The notes beneath the pieces were generated by a model. That model did no database searches, was not told the origin of the DNA, and saw only the letters and a program-made list of their open reading frames with translations. Source: Treponema maltophilum ATCC 51939 (GTDB taxonomy: Bacteria; Spirochaetota; Spirochaetia; Treponematales; Treponemataceae). From it: 64,000 nt of DNA. Positions 53,320 through 62,268 of the stretch are shown here, piece by piece; within the stretch, counting starts at the first letter, position 1; the number at the start of each line of letters is the position of its first letter. Location of the stretch: NCBI RefSeq assembly GCF_000413055.1, contig NZ_KE332518.1, positions 1,799,583-1,863,582 of the forward strand, given 5' to 3'. The translations under genes and the position numbers were made by a program.

Positions 53320-54168
53320 TTAATCGGAGAAACTCTTTATAGGAGGTACAAAAATTAGTCCCTCAGGCGGCGTGTATTCTTCCGCTTCCCAAATTTCTTC
53401 CAGCATTTCGTATTTTTGCGTTTCTTCATCATACGCCCAAAATTGAGCATGATAATGCGTCGGCCAGTCTTTCGGTCGATCATAGCTGATGATTCTAAGA
53501 CCAACTTTTCCCTTATATTCTACAAAATCGTAGGGGAAAGGCTTGGGGGTGAACCATTCATCATCAAACATGGATTCATTATTTGGCTCCCCTGTTAATA
53601 TAGATGGATTCCAATCATAAAAACCGAAAAAAGGCTCAGAAAATACGCGTTTCCATTTATTATCTATATATTTTCTTATCACGAATCCGCTGGATGAGTT
53701 TATTTCTGCCTGCCCGAAGTTTAGAATTTCTTCATTTCCATCATTATCGATATCTACTATAAAAATCAAACAATCATCTAATTTATATGAATTAAACTGT
53801 TTATAAAAGTTTGAATTTTCATAATTATAAAAAAACGCTGTATTAATTATTTTTTCATTTTTTATTGTAAGCTCTTCCACTTCTGAAAAGTATTTATCAG
53901 GATAGATCGAGTTTACAATCTTAAATTTATTATTTTCTCTCACTACTATCGGACAAGTAATTCCTTTTCTTTTATAAGTATAATCCCAATGTCTGCTAGT
54001 AAAATAAGCAAAATAATAGTTTGAAAATTGATTATTAACTTTTAAAGGCCTCGTATATTCCAGCGTTTCGCCGCTATGCATCAATTCTTGAATTTCTTTT
54101 TTATAAGATTGTGCTTCAATAAAAAATAACAAGAAAAGAATAATTATTGATAAAAACTTCTTTTTCAT
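53320..54168 (-). CDS. secreted hypothetical protein, paralog B
   Basis: The 282-residue protein has a signal peptide (KKKFLSIIILFLLFFIEAQ), a DxDxDG calcium-loop-like element (VDIDNDGNEEILNFG) as in FG-GAP proteins, and the conserved C-terminal block (PKPFPYDFVEYKGKVGLRII to about the end). It is a tandem duplicate of paralog A with strong divergence in the N-terminal part. No function is recognised. It is AT-rich like its neighbours. Confidence 0.7.
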   Translation of the reverse strand: MKKKFLSIIILFLLFFIEAQSYKKEIQELMHSGETLEYTRPLKVNNQFSNYYFAYFTSRHWDYTYKRKGITCPIVVRENNKFKIVNSIYPDKYFSEVEELTIKNEKIINTAFFYNYENSNFYKQFNSYKLDDCLIFIVDIDNDGNEEILNFGQAEINSSSGFVIRKYIDNKWKRVFSEPFFGFYDWNPSILTGEPNNESMFDDEWFTPKPFPYDFVEYKGKVGLRIISYDRPKDWPTHYHAQFWAYDEETQKYEMLEEIWEAEEYTPPEGLIFVPPIKSFSD

Positions 54169-54195
54169 AACCTTCCTTTCCGCATCCCCTTTTCT

Positions 54196-55401
54196 CTATA
54201 CCGTCTCCGATAAAAAATCGACGATGTTTTTGTGAATGACTCCGTCCCTGCCGAAATCGACGCGATCCATGGACAGCACGTATTTCGGAAAATTATCTTC
54301 AATCGATTTATACACCCCGAATTCCCGCTCTCGCGTTTTTTCATCGGTCAACATATAGGCGACCTGATAATAAAAAATCCGGTCGTTTTTTTGCGCGATA
54401 AAATCGATTTCCCTGTCTTTCAATTTTCCGATTTTTACTTCGTAACCCCTCGACGAAAGTTCGATAAACACGATATTTTCCAGCGTCCGCTCGATATCCT
54501 TTGTATTGGAAAATCCCTGCGCCTGCCGGAATCCGTGATCGGTTACGTAATATTTTTCGTCCACTTTGAGGATTTTTTTGCCCGCCATATCATAGCGCGG
54601 AACTTTTTTAATGATAAAAGCGTTTTTGCAATATTCCAAATAATTTAAAATCGTATCGATTGAAATATTCCGTTTTTCGTTTTTAAAATAATTTTTAATG
54701 CCGTTTGCCGAAAAGGTGTGCCCGATGTTCTCAAGCACATACGATAAAATGCGGTTAAAACCGTCGACATCCCGAATATTGTTGTACTGCAAAACGTCTT
54801 TAACCAATACGGTATTATACACATCGTTTAAATATTTAAAACAGGGAGAAGCGTCCAAATCGAAATAGCGCAAAAAAGGCATTCCGCCGATCTGCAGGAA
54901 TTTATCGAACAGCGCTTCTTCGGATATTTTTTTATTTTTAAAAACCTGCACAAATTCGCCGAAGGTAAACGGATAAATTTCAAACGCCGTATACCGCCCC
55001 GAAAGCAGTGTTGCAAGATCACCCGAAATAAGCGTTGAGTTCGATCCCGTTATGTAAATGTCGCAATTTGTGTCCACGCTGAGACTGTTGACGACTTTTT
55101 CCCAACCGGTAACCATTTGTATTTCGTCGAAGAAAAAATATAGTTTCTTTTTTGTTTTTTGAATTATAGGCTGCAAATAAGCGCGCAAAGCCTTTGCGGT
55201 AGTTATATCGAAAAGTTCGGCCGACTCGAAATTGAGGTGTATTTTATTTTTGTCGGGTATGTTTTTTAAAACTTCGTCTTTTATTATCGTTAAAAGCGTG
55301 GACTTTCCGACCCGCCTCATACCGGTCAACACTTTAATAACCGGCTTGTCGACAAATTGCACAATCTGCGTTATGTACTTCGGTCTGATAATACGATCCA
55401 T
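54196..55401 (-). CDS. AAA_14/DUF4143 ATPase
   Basis: The 401-residue protein has Walker A GMRRVGKST (27-35), Walker B LYFFFDEIQ and the C-terminal DUF4143 domain (SSRGYEVKIGKLKDREIDFI, nuclease-like fold). Such ATPases are present in many copies in spirochetes and other anaerobes, with unknown roles often linked to defence or mobile DNA. Three regularly spaced repeats lie just upstream of its start. Confidence 0.9.
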   Translation of the reverse strand: MDRIIRPKYITQIVQFVDKPVIKVLTGMRRVGKSTLLTIIKDEVLKNIPDKNKIHLNFESAELFDITTAKALRAYLQPIIQKTKKKLYFFFDEIQMVTGWEKVVNSLSVDTNCDIYITGSNSTLISGDLATLLSGRYTAFEIYPFTFGEFVQVFKNKKISEEALFDKFLQIGGMPFLRYFDLDASPCFKYLNDVYNTVLVKDVLQYNNIRDVDGFNRILSYVLENIGHTFSANGIKNYFKNEKRNISIDTILNYLEYCKNAFIIKKVPRYDMAGKKILKVDEKYYVTDHGFRQAQGFSNTKDIERTLENIVFIELSSRGYEVKIGKLKDREIDFIAQKNDRIFYYQVAYMLTDEKTREREFGVYKSIEDNFPKYVLSMDRVDFGRDGVIHKNIVDFLSETV

Positions 55402-55471
55402 AAAAGAACCTCCAACAACATAAAAGCGCGACCTTTCGGACGACAGCTTCTACATTACTTATCCGATTTTA

Positions 55472-55573
55472 CATACTTCGATTATAGTCGAAACAAACAC
55501 AAAAATCAAGCGATACTTCGATTATAGTCGATAAAATAAAGAAATGTATATATGGTTTCGTTTATAATCGAAA
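55472..55573. promoter_or_regulatory. three iteron-like inverted repeats upstream of DUF4143 ATPase
   Basis: ATACTTCGATTATAGTCGA occurs at 55472-55490 and 55513-55531, and a related palindromic copy (TTTCGTTTATAATCGAAA) at 55556-55573. The TTCG starts at 55476, 55517 and 55557 are spaced 41 and 40 bp, about four helical turns. Each is an inverted repeat, suggesting cooperative binding of a regulator. Confidence 0.75.
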
Positions 55574-55575
55574 TA

Positions 55576-56457
55576 TCATTCTGTCAAGTACCCGCCAAAG
55601 AGCCAGCCCGTTGTCCCCGCAGCTATAGCTTTCCCGTCCCTGTCTTTTGCGCCTGCCTGCACTTCCACTTGCACCCAGTTGCTTATAATACCGTCTAAGG
55701 TTTGTTCGGCACCTATGCTCAGCACTTTTACCTGCGTACCCTTGCCGATTGTTACGACGTGCTTGCCTGCCTTACTGCCGCTTGAGCGCAGGCGCAGATT
55801 GTCGGAAGCGCGGTAACCTTTACCGGATTGCAGCCGCACCACCGTTTCGTAGTCGCAAGAACCGTCGGCGTGGCGGGGCCAAGTAACGAGGGAGGGGTCT
55901 ACAATATCGTAAAAAATCAATGAACATATTTGGTCGTAAGTATATTCCGTTGCAAAAAAATACTCCTGATAATAATCTTTTTGTTTTGAACTTATGCGTA
56001 AATAATCACCGTCTCGTTGAAACGTAATAAAAAAAGGCTCTTCGCTTGCCAATTTTGCAAGATCAATAATTCGCGGAATAGATTTTTCGAACACTCTTTT
56101 TGAATAATCTGTTTGTTTAACTAAAAAATTATTTGAATCCTTTATTTGTATAACCTCTAAGACCATATTTGATCCAAACCTTAACTCTGTTTTCTCCTCT
56201 TTGAAAACCGTTAATTCTAACAATCTATAGGTACCTCTTTCATACCATGCAGAATCCCTCTCAAATGCAAAATCGTATGGCGTATATTCGCTGATTTTCG
56301 GATTAATTTTTAATATTTCATCCCTATTGCCTGCTTTCAAAACCCGGCAATACTCTATCGGCATAACAATATTGTCTTTTAAAATTTTTTCCAAACTTTC
56401 CTGTGCATATAAAAATGCGGAACATATAAACATACAATAAAAAAATATTTGTTTCAT
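55576..56457 (-). CDS. secreted protein with C-terminal SH3b domain
   Basis: The 293-residue protein has a signal peptide (MKQIFFYCMFICSAFLYAQ), an unknown middle, and a bacterial SH3 domain at about 225-293 (GYRASDNLRLRSSGSKAGK, then WVQVEVQAG and GWLFGGYL). SH3b domains usually bind cell-wall or peptide ligands. Its 5' part is AT-rich and its 3' part closer to genome average. Confidence 0.8.
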   Translation of the reverse strand: MKQIFFYCMFICSAFLYAQESLEKILKDNIVMPIEYCRVLKAGNRDEILKINPKISEYTPYDFAFERDSAWYERGTYRLLELTVFKEEKTELRFGSNMVLEVIQIKDSNNFLVKQTDYSKRVFEKSIPRIIDLAKLASEEPFFITFQRDGDYLRISSKQKDYYQEYFFATEYTYDQICSLIFYDIVDPSLVTWPRHADGSCDYETVVRLQSGKGYRASDNLRLRSSGSKAGKHVVTIGKGTQVKVLSIGAEQTLDGIISNWVQVEVQAGAKDRDGKAIAAGTTGWLFGGYLTE

Positions 56458-56585
56458 CTTATTTCTCCCTGTGATTAAACGGATTCCTTATCAGTTCTCT
56501 ATTATATGATTCCACTTTCATTAAAGTATCATTTGATACCCTTATATTTCTCCGTAAACTGCCGTTTTGCGTTGCGACGCAAGCC

Positions 56586-57551
56586 TTATGCCTGTTTCTT
56601 TTTCGAATTGATATCGACTAAGACGGCAAGCGTAATAATGCAGCCCTTTATAATCATTTGATAATTGGACGACACGTTCAAAATGTCGAGGCCGTTTGCA
56701 AGGACGGCTAAAAGCAGGGCGCCGATGAGCGTTCCGTACCATTTGCCGCTTCCCCCGGACATACTGATTCCGCCGATAATGACGGCGGCGATCGCGTCCA
56801 GTTCGTAGCTTTGTCCCGCGGTAGGAGAACCCTGATACGTGCGCGACGCAAGCAAAAGACCCGCAAAGCCCGCAAGGGCGCCTGAAATCGAATAGATGAT
56901 GAGCCGCATGCGCTTTACGTTTATGCCGGAAACCGCGGCCGCGCTTTCGTTGCCGCCGATGGCATATATTCTGCGCCCGAAAACCGTTTTCGTAAGAATA
57001 AAGCCGCTTAAACACAGCACGCATATAAAGTATACGGCAAGGACGGGAATAATCGTGTTGCCGATTGTGCCGGATGAAATATTTTTAAACGAATCCGAAA
57101 GGCCGTAAACGGGAGAACCGCCGCTTGCGATTAACGCGGTTCCGCGCACGGCAGTCATCGTCGCAAGCGTAATAATAAAAGGCGGAATATTCCCGTAAGC
57201 GACTCCCAAACCGTTTATCATTCCGACGGCAGTACCGATAACGACGGCAAGCACAACGGGAAAGATGAGCGGATACGAATCCGGATGAGCAAAATGCGCC
57301 GCCATAACACCGGCAAGGGCGACGGTCGAACCTACCGACAAATCGATGCCGTTCGAAATAATAACGAACATCATACCGCAAGCTAAAATACCGTTGATTG
57401 CGGCTTGGCGCACAATGCCGACCAAGTTGCGCGGAGAAGCAAAGGCCGACGGCGAAATAATCATCAACGCGACCAAAATTATAATAAAAGCGATTATAAT
57501 ACCGAATTCCCTCATGTTCCGTGTTAAACCGGAAGACCATTTTTTATTCAT
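56586..57551 (-). CDS. sugar ABC transporter permease (RbsC/MglC type)
   Basis: The 321-residue protein has about eight to ten hydrophobic helices and the family motifs SNGIDLSVGSTVALAGV and GTALIASGGSPVYGLS, plus AIAAVIIGGISMSGGSG. AGGGGAG precedes the ATG at 57551. It overlaps the ATPase gene stop by eight bases. The partner binding protein is probably the one at 51176-52105, on the far side of the AT-rich insert. Confidence 0.92.
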   Translation of the reverse strand: MNKKWSSGLTRNMREFGIIIAFIIILVALMIISPSAFASPRNLVGIVRQAAINGILACGMMFVIISNGIDLSVGSTVALAGVMAAHFAHPDSYPLIFPVVLAVVIGTAVGMINGLGVAYGNIPPFIITLATMTAVRGTALIASGGSPVYGLSDSFKNISSGTIGNTIIPVLAVYFICVLCLSGFILTKTVFGRRIYAIGGNESAAAVSGINVKRMRLIIYSISGALAGFAGLLLASRTYQGSPTAGQSYELDAIAAVIIGGISMSGGSGKWYGTLIGALLLAVLANGLDILNVSSNYQMIIKGCIITLAVLVDINSKKKQA

Positions 57552-59079
57552 TTGAACTCCCCTGTACATTTCCTTTTTTTGCAGCCAAATACATGATTTT
57601 TTCCTGAGAAAATTCCGGTCGCTTAAGCTCGCCGGTAATGCACCCGCCGTTCATAACGATAATCCGGTCGCTTATTCCCATTATTTCGGGCAATTCCGAC
57701 GAAATAACCAAAACAGCCTTCCCTTCTTTTGCCAATTCCGAAATAATCACATACATATCGTGTTTCGCCCCGACATCGATTCCGCGCGTCGGTTCGTCCA
57801 AAATAATAATGTCCGGATCATTTAAAAGCCATTTTCCCACAACGATTTTTTGCTGATTGCCGCCGCTCAACGACGAGGTAAGCATATTCTCCGAATGCGT
57901 TTTTATTTTCAGTTTTTTAATCGTATCCAAGGCGGTTTTGCGTTCGAGTCGGGACGAAATAATGCCTTTTTTAAACAATTTTTTAAGCGACACGATGCTG
58001 ATATTTTCTTTTACCGAAAATTTTAAATTGAGGCCGGTTAATTTTCTGTCTTCCGTAATCAGCGCGATTTTATGCGAAAGCGCATCCGAAGGAGAACGGA
58101 TATCGGCAATCTGTGAGCCGACACGGATTTCGCCGGCAGAACGCTTTCTCATGCCGAACACGGCTTCAACGGTTTCGCTTCGGCCCGCGCCGACCAAACC
58201 GGCAATGCCGAGTACTTCTCCCTGATACAAATCGAAGCCGACATTTTTTACCTTTTTGCCGACGGTAAGGTTGCACACGCTTAAAGCGATGTTCCGCTTT
58301 TCGCACGCTTCTTTAGGATAAATGTCCGAAATTTCGCGGCCGACCATAGCCGTAATCAGCGAGTTTTCGTCAAATGCGCTCGCCACATCCGAACAAATGA
58401 GCTTGCCGTCGCGCAAAACGGTGATTGTGTCGGCCAAACGGAATATTTCATCCATCTTGTGCGAAATATAAATAATCGCCGTGCCGGCTTTTTTGAGCGA
58501 ATCGATTTGCTTAAACAAAATATCCGCTTCGGCGCTCGTTATGGCCGAAGTCGGTTCATCCATAATAATAATGCCGGCGTTAAAAGTTATCGCTTTGATG
58601 ATTTCGACCAGCTGAATTTGCGCTACGGTTAAATTCCGCATCAATTCGTGCGAATCGATGCCCGTATTCATATCCTGTAAAATGCGCGACGCTTTTTCGT
58701 GCATGAGTTTTTTATCCGCAATGCGCGGAAAAGGAATGGCGTACTTTGTCGGTTCTCTGCCGAGAAAAATATTTTCGGCAACGTTCATATCGAATACGGG
58801 ATTCAGTTCCTGATGAATCATGGAAATGCCCGCCGACAAAGCGTGCGCGGGATTTTTAATTTGAATCTCTTTTCCGTCCAAAAGAATTTCGCCCGTATCG
58901 GCGGTATGCACGCCCATGAGGATTTTCATAAGCGTGGATTTTCCCGCCCCGTTTTCACCGACAAGCGCATGCAGTTCGCCTTTTTGCGCACTGAAAGATA
59001 CGTTGTGCAAAACGTTCACGCCGCCGAACGACTTCGATATGTTTTTCATCTGCAAAAGCGGATGCTTGCTTTTTTCCAT
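57544..59079 (-). CDS. sugar ABC transporter ATP-binding protein (RbsA/MglA type)
   Basis: The 511-residue protein contains two nucleotide-binding domains. The first has GENGAGKST and LTVAQIQLVEIIKAI; the second has SLSGGNQQKIVVGKWLL and the ILDEPTRGIDVGAK Walker B. It energises import of pentoses, galactosides or inositol. A good promoter lies 33 bases upstream. Confidence 0.93.
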   Translation of the reverse strand: MEKSKHPLLQMKNISKSFGGVNVLHNVSFSAQKGELHALVGENGAGKSTLMKILMGVHTADTGEILLDGKEIQIKNPAHALSAGISMIHQELNPVFDMNVAENIFLGREPTKYAIPFPRIADKKLMHEKASRILQDMNTGIDSHELMRNLTVAQIQLVEIIKAITFNAGIIIMDEPTSAITSAEADILFKQIDSLKKAGTAIIYISHKMDEIFRLADTITVLRDGKLICSDVASAFDENSLITAMVGREISDIYPKEACEKRNIALSVCNLTVGKKVKNVGFDLYQGEVLGIAGLVGAGRSETVEAVFGMRKRSAGEIRVGSQIADIRSPSDALSHKIALITEDRKLTGLNLKFSVKENISIVSLKKLFKKGIISSRLERKTALDTIKKLKIKTHSENMLTSSLSGGNQQKIVVGKWLLNDPDIIILDEPTRGIDVGAKHDMYVIISELAKEGKAVLVISSELPEIMGISDRIIVMNGGCITGELKRPEFSQEKIMYLAAKKGNVQGSSNE

Positions 59080-59111
59080 ACGCCACTCACTTTATATGAT
59101 ACTACAGCCCC

Positions 59112-59140
59112 AGTGTAATACAAAGACGAAAATAAAACAA
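59112..59140 (-). promoter_or_regulatory. promoter of the RbsA/RbsC-type pair
   Basis: On the minus strand TTGTTT (59140-59135) and TACACT (59117-59112) are 17 bp apart, 33 bases before the ATPase start codon. Confidence 0.6.
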
Positions 59141-59157
59141 TTACGATTTTTAGTCTT

Positions 59158-60159
59158 TTACGCCAATTGAAAATCGGCGACGACCGCATCGTGATCCGAG
59201 ATTTGCGTTCCCTGCCATTCGGCATAGCGCGAAAGCGGCCCCAGAGCTTTTTCGTCAAAAACGGTGGTGACCACCTGCGGATTCGAAGCGGTAAAGCCGC
59301 GCATAAAAAACCAATCCAAATTAAGAAGCAAATCTTTTTCGCCTTTAATCGGTTTGCGGCGCGTCGTTTTATCGATGAGATTACAGCCTTTATAATCGAA
59401 GCCGCGTTCCTGCGCATAGTGTAAAAGCGGCTCTATCGACTCGACCTCTTTTATGCGGCGCCGCTGTTCGCTTTGATTTTGCGCAAGCATAAGCGCTTCG
59501 GCGTTATCCGCGCCGTTCATGCAGTTCGTATTCATGTCGCCGCCGAGAATAACCGGCATGGAACCGAAAAAATCGTTTACGCCGTTTAAAAAACATTCCA
59601 TTTGTGTGAGGCGGCCCGAAGGCACCGTACGGTTTTCAAGGTGAACGCTCGAAAGGCCGATTTGCCTGCCGGCGAATTCGACAACGGCAAAAACGGCGTT
59701 CCTGCCGCCGAGGCGCGGCTGATCGCTTTCGCGCCAATCGAACACGCGCGGAAGGCGGAGCAAACCGGCTTTTAAAATCGGAAAGCACGAAAAGACCGCA
59801 TTGCCGTGCAAGGCCTCTTTGTTTCCCGATTTTTCACCGTCCAATGCGACAAACTCGATACCGTACGCATAATTGAGATTCGTCGCTTCGGCGATTAAGG
59901 CGGCGATATTCCGGTTTTTCGTGCGCTTCATGCCCCAGTCAAGTTCGTTGGCAAGGATGACATCCGCCGTTTTTAAAAGCGGATGTTCTTTTAAATAGAT
60001 TAAAAGCGGCTCCAAGCCGAAGCCTCTTTCGATGTTGAAAACCGCAGCCCGAAGCGTATCTCCGGAAAGGACTGTTTGTGATGTTTGATTACGGATTATA
60101 ACTTCATCCAAGGGCGGAATTGAAGTATTATGGTCGCTACAGGTTGCATATTCCGACAT
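59158..60159 (-). CDS. endonuclease/exonuclease/phosphatase family hydrolase
   Basis: The 333-residue protein has the EEP fold marks: AAVFNIERGFGLEPL, ILANELDWG with the metal-binding Glu, SSVHLENRT, GGDMNTNC and a final Asp-His pair in ISDHDAVVADF. These metal-dependent enzymes cut phosphodiester or phosphomonoester bonds of nucleic acids, lipids or inositol phosphates. The ATG at 60159 has AGGAG eight bases upstream. Its place after an inositol-dehydrogenase-like gene makes an inositol-phosphate or sphingomyelin-type substrate thinkable, but this is unproven. Confidence 0.83.
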   Translation of the reverse strand: MSEYATCSDHNTSIPPLDEVIIRNQTSQTVLSGDTLRAAVFNIERGFGLEPLLIYLKEHPLLKTADVILANELDWGMKRTKNRNIAALIAEATNLNYAYGIEFVALDGEKSGNKEALHGNAVFSCFPILKAGLLRLPRVFDWRESDQPRLGGRNAVFAVVEFAGRQIGLSSVHLENRTVPSGRLTQMECFLNGVNDFFGSMPVILGGDMNTNCMNGADNAEALMLAQNQSEQRRRIKEVESIEPLLHYAQERGFDYKGCNLIDKTTRRKPIKGEKDLLLNLDWFFMRGFTASNPQVVTTVFDEKALGPLSRYAEWQGTQISDHDAVVADFQLA

Positions 60160-60194
60160 CGGCACATCTCCTAAAATATTTCAGTATCGTACAT

Positions 60195-61208
60195 TCAAAA
60201 ACGATATAATTCACCCGATTGGAAAGAATTGCGGCAGCCTTCGGCAATTTCAAGAGTACGCGTTCCGTCGTAAACCGTTACGGAAGGCTTTTTATGTTCG
60301 ACAATACAGGAAACGAATTCTTCCAATTCGCGCACATAGGCGTTTTCAAAACGTTCCAAAAAGTTTTGACTGCATTCGCGCCGCACACCGCCGTTATCCA
60401 AAATTTCGACAAGATTTTTTTGCGGCACCGACGCAACCCGCAGAATTCCTTTCGTACCGATAATCTCGGTTTCGACATTATATCCGTGCGGAGCGGTACG
60501 TCCGGCGAACAAAAAGCACATGGTATCGTTTTGAAATTTTAAAAGACAACCGACGTTATCGCCGTCCCTGTATTGTGCAAATTCGGGGTGTGCATAGCAG
60601 CCGCCTATTGCCCATGCACTTACCGGTTCGCTTTTCGTAAACCAACGCGCCAAATCTATGTCATGCACCGCCATATCCAAAAACTGTCCGCCGCTGTCGG
60701 GAGCAAAGGCGATTGCGCCGTCGATGCATTTTTCGGGATCCTGACTGTAACAACGCACTAAAATCGGCCGGCCGATTTCTCCGTTATCGATTTTTTCTTT
60801 TACATACAGGTACGAAGGATCAAAGCGGCGCATAAAACCTATCATGCATACCTTATCAGGATGGCGTTCAACGGCTTTTTCCGCCCGTTTGCAGCCTTCG
60901 ATATTTATGCCCAAGGGCTTTTCCGAAAAAACATGCTTACCGTTATCAAGCGCTATTTCTATGTGCTCGGGATGAAAGGCCGATGAAGACACAATGACAA
61001 TCGCATCCAAGTCGGAGCAACGCGCCATATCTTCAAATCGCGTAAACGTATGAGAAACACGCAGTGCTTCGGCCGTTTCTTTTAACTTTTTTTCATCCAC
61101 ATCGCACAATGCGGTTAATTCGGCACCGGAGATTTTCGATGCGATATTTTTTGCATGCTGAAGCCCCAACCGTCCCAATCCGACGGAACCGATACGGATT
61201 TTCTTCAT
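60195..61208 (-). CDS. Gfo/Idh/MocA oxidoreductase, inositol 2-dehydrogenase-like
   Basis: The 337-residue protein has a Rossmann GLGRLG loop (10-15), EKPLG with the conserved Lys, and a C-terminal domain with GFMRRFDPSY, SGGQFLDMAVHDIDLARWF, GGCYAHPEFAQY and APHGYNVETEIIGTKG. This full pattern is that of myo-inositol 2-dehydrogenase (IolG), which oxidises inositol to scyllo-inosose. GGAGG sets the start at 61208. It is downstream of a sugar importer in the same operon. Confidence 0.87.
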   Translation of the reverse strand: MKKIRIGSVGLGRLGLQHAKNIASKISGAELTALCDVDEKKLKETAEALRVSHTFTRFEDMARCSDLDAIVIVSSSAFHPEHIEIALDNGKHVFSEKPLGINIEGCKRAEKAVERHPDKVCMIGFMRRFDPSYLYVKEKIDNGEIGRPILVRCYSQDPEKCIDGAIAFAPDSGGQFLDMAVHDIDLARWFTKSEPVSAWAIGGCYAHPEFAQYRDGDNVGCLLKFQNDTMCFLFAGRTAPHGYNVETEIIGTKGILRVASVPQKNLVEILDNGGVRRECSQNFLERFENAYVRELEEFVSCIVEHKKPSVTVYDGTRTLEIAEGCRNSFQSGELYRF

Positions 61209-61248
61209 GCCATCCCTCCACACTAAAAGATTAAGAAAAAGCGCTGTC

Positions 61249-62253
61249 TTATGCTTTACGCGCATTTTTACGCATATCGAAAACAACGGCCGCGACAATG
61301 ATGACACCCTCGACAACTTGCTGCCAATATGCGTGAACGCCCAATAAAGTCATGCCGTTTTTGATAACGCCCAAAATAAGAGCGCCGGCAACGGCACCCC
61401 AAATCGTTCCGATACCGCCGGTTTGGCTGGTTCCTCCGATTGTAGTTGCGGCAATGGCGGTCAATTCGTAACCGGTTGCAGCCCCCGGATGGGCGCTGCC
61501 CGTACGCCCCAAAAATACAATCGAAGCGAGCCCTGCCAAAAGACCGGAAATCATATAAATTATAACGTAATTGCGCTTAACGTTTATACCGGAAATTTCC
61601 GCCGCAGTGCTGTTCGAGCCGATTGCAAAAACACTTTTTCCGAAACGCGTATAGTTTAAGATTACCGCCGATACGGCGATAACCGCCGCATAAATGACAA
61701 CGGGAACGGGAATAACTCCCCAAAGGCGTCCGCCGATAACATTAAAAAACGGATTTATATTGCTGATCGGTTTACCCGAACTGAAAATCAGCGCAAACCC
61801 GCGCGCAACCGTCATCATGCCCAAGGTCGCAATAAAGGCATGTATTTGAAATTTAGCGATTAAAAATCCGCTGACTGCACCGCACAAACCGCCCAAAATA
61901 AGAGCGGAAAAAAATGCAACAGGGAACGGCAGCATAGGAAGATCGGGGAACATTTTCCCGACAGAATCGGGAAGCTGCGATACACTTGCCGCAACAACGG
62001 CGGCAAAGGCTAAAATCGAACCGACCGATAAGTCTATTCCCCGTGAAATAATAACAAAGGTCAAGCCTATGGCCATTATGCCGAAAATAGCGGTTTGATT
62101 TAAAATATTGAATATATTGCGGCTCGTTAAAAATTCCGGTTTAAAAATACTTATAACAATAACCATTAAAAGCAATACGAACAATATACCGTATTTTTTC
62201 AGCATTGCGCGAAACGAAAACGATTGCCCGCTTCTTTTTATCAGATCTGCCAT
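61249..62253 (-). CDS. sugar or inositol ABC transporter permease
   Basis: The 334-residue protein has about nine hydrophobic helices and the motifs SRGIDLSVGSILAFAAVVA and ELTAIAATTIGGTSQTGG, typical of RbsC. GGAGGAAATT before ATG 62253 fixes the start. It is the channel for the ATPase gene just upstream. Confidence 0.92.
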   Translation of the reverse strand: MADLIKRSGQSFSFRAMLKKYGILFVLLLMVIVISIFKPEFLTSRNIFNILNQTAIFGIMAIGLTFVIISRGIDLSVGSILAFAAVVAASVSQLPDSVGKMFPDLPMLPFPVAFFSALILGGLCGAVSGFLIAKFQIHAFIATLGMMTVARGFALIFSSGKPISNINPFFNVIGGRLWGVIPVPVVIYAAVIAVSAVILNYTRFGKSVFAIGSNSTAAEISGINVKRNYVIIYMISGLLAGLASIVFLGRTGSAHPGAATGYELTAIAATTIGGTSQTGGIGTIWGAVAGALILGVIKNGMTLLGVHAYWQQVVEGVIIVAAVVFDMRKNARKA

Positions 62254-62268
62254 AATTTCCTCCATTTA

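Noticed and set aside
55472-55573. CRISPR array
   Set aside because: There are only three short, palindromic and unequal repeats with no cas genes; they fit operators better.
56526-56539. GTATCATTTGATAC palindrome upstream of the SH3b gene
   Set aside because: It is short and AT-rich with only six-base arms and no clear promoter around it, so it is too weak to call.
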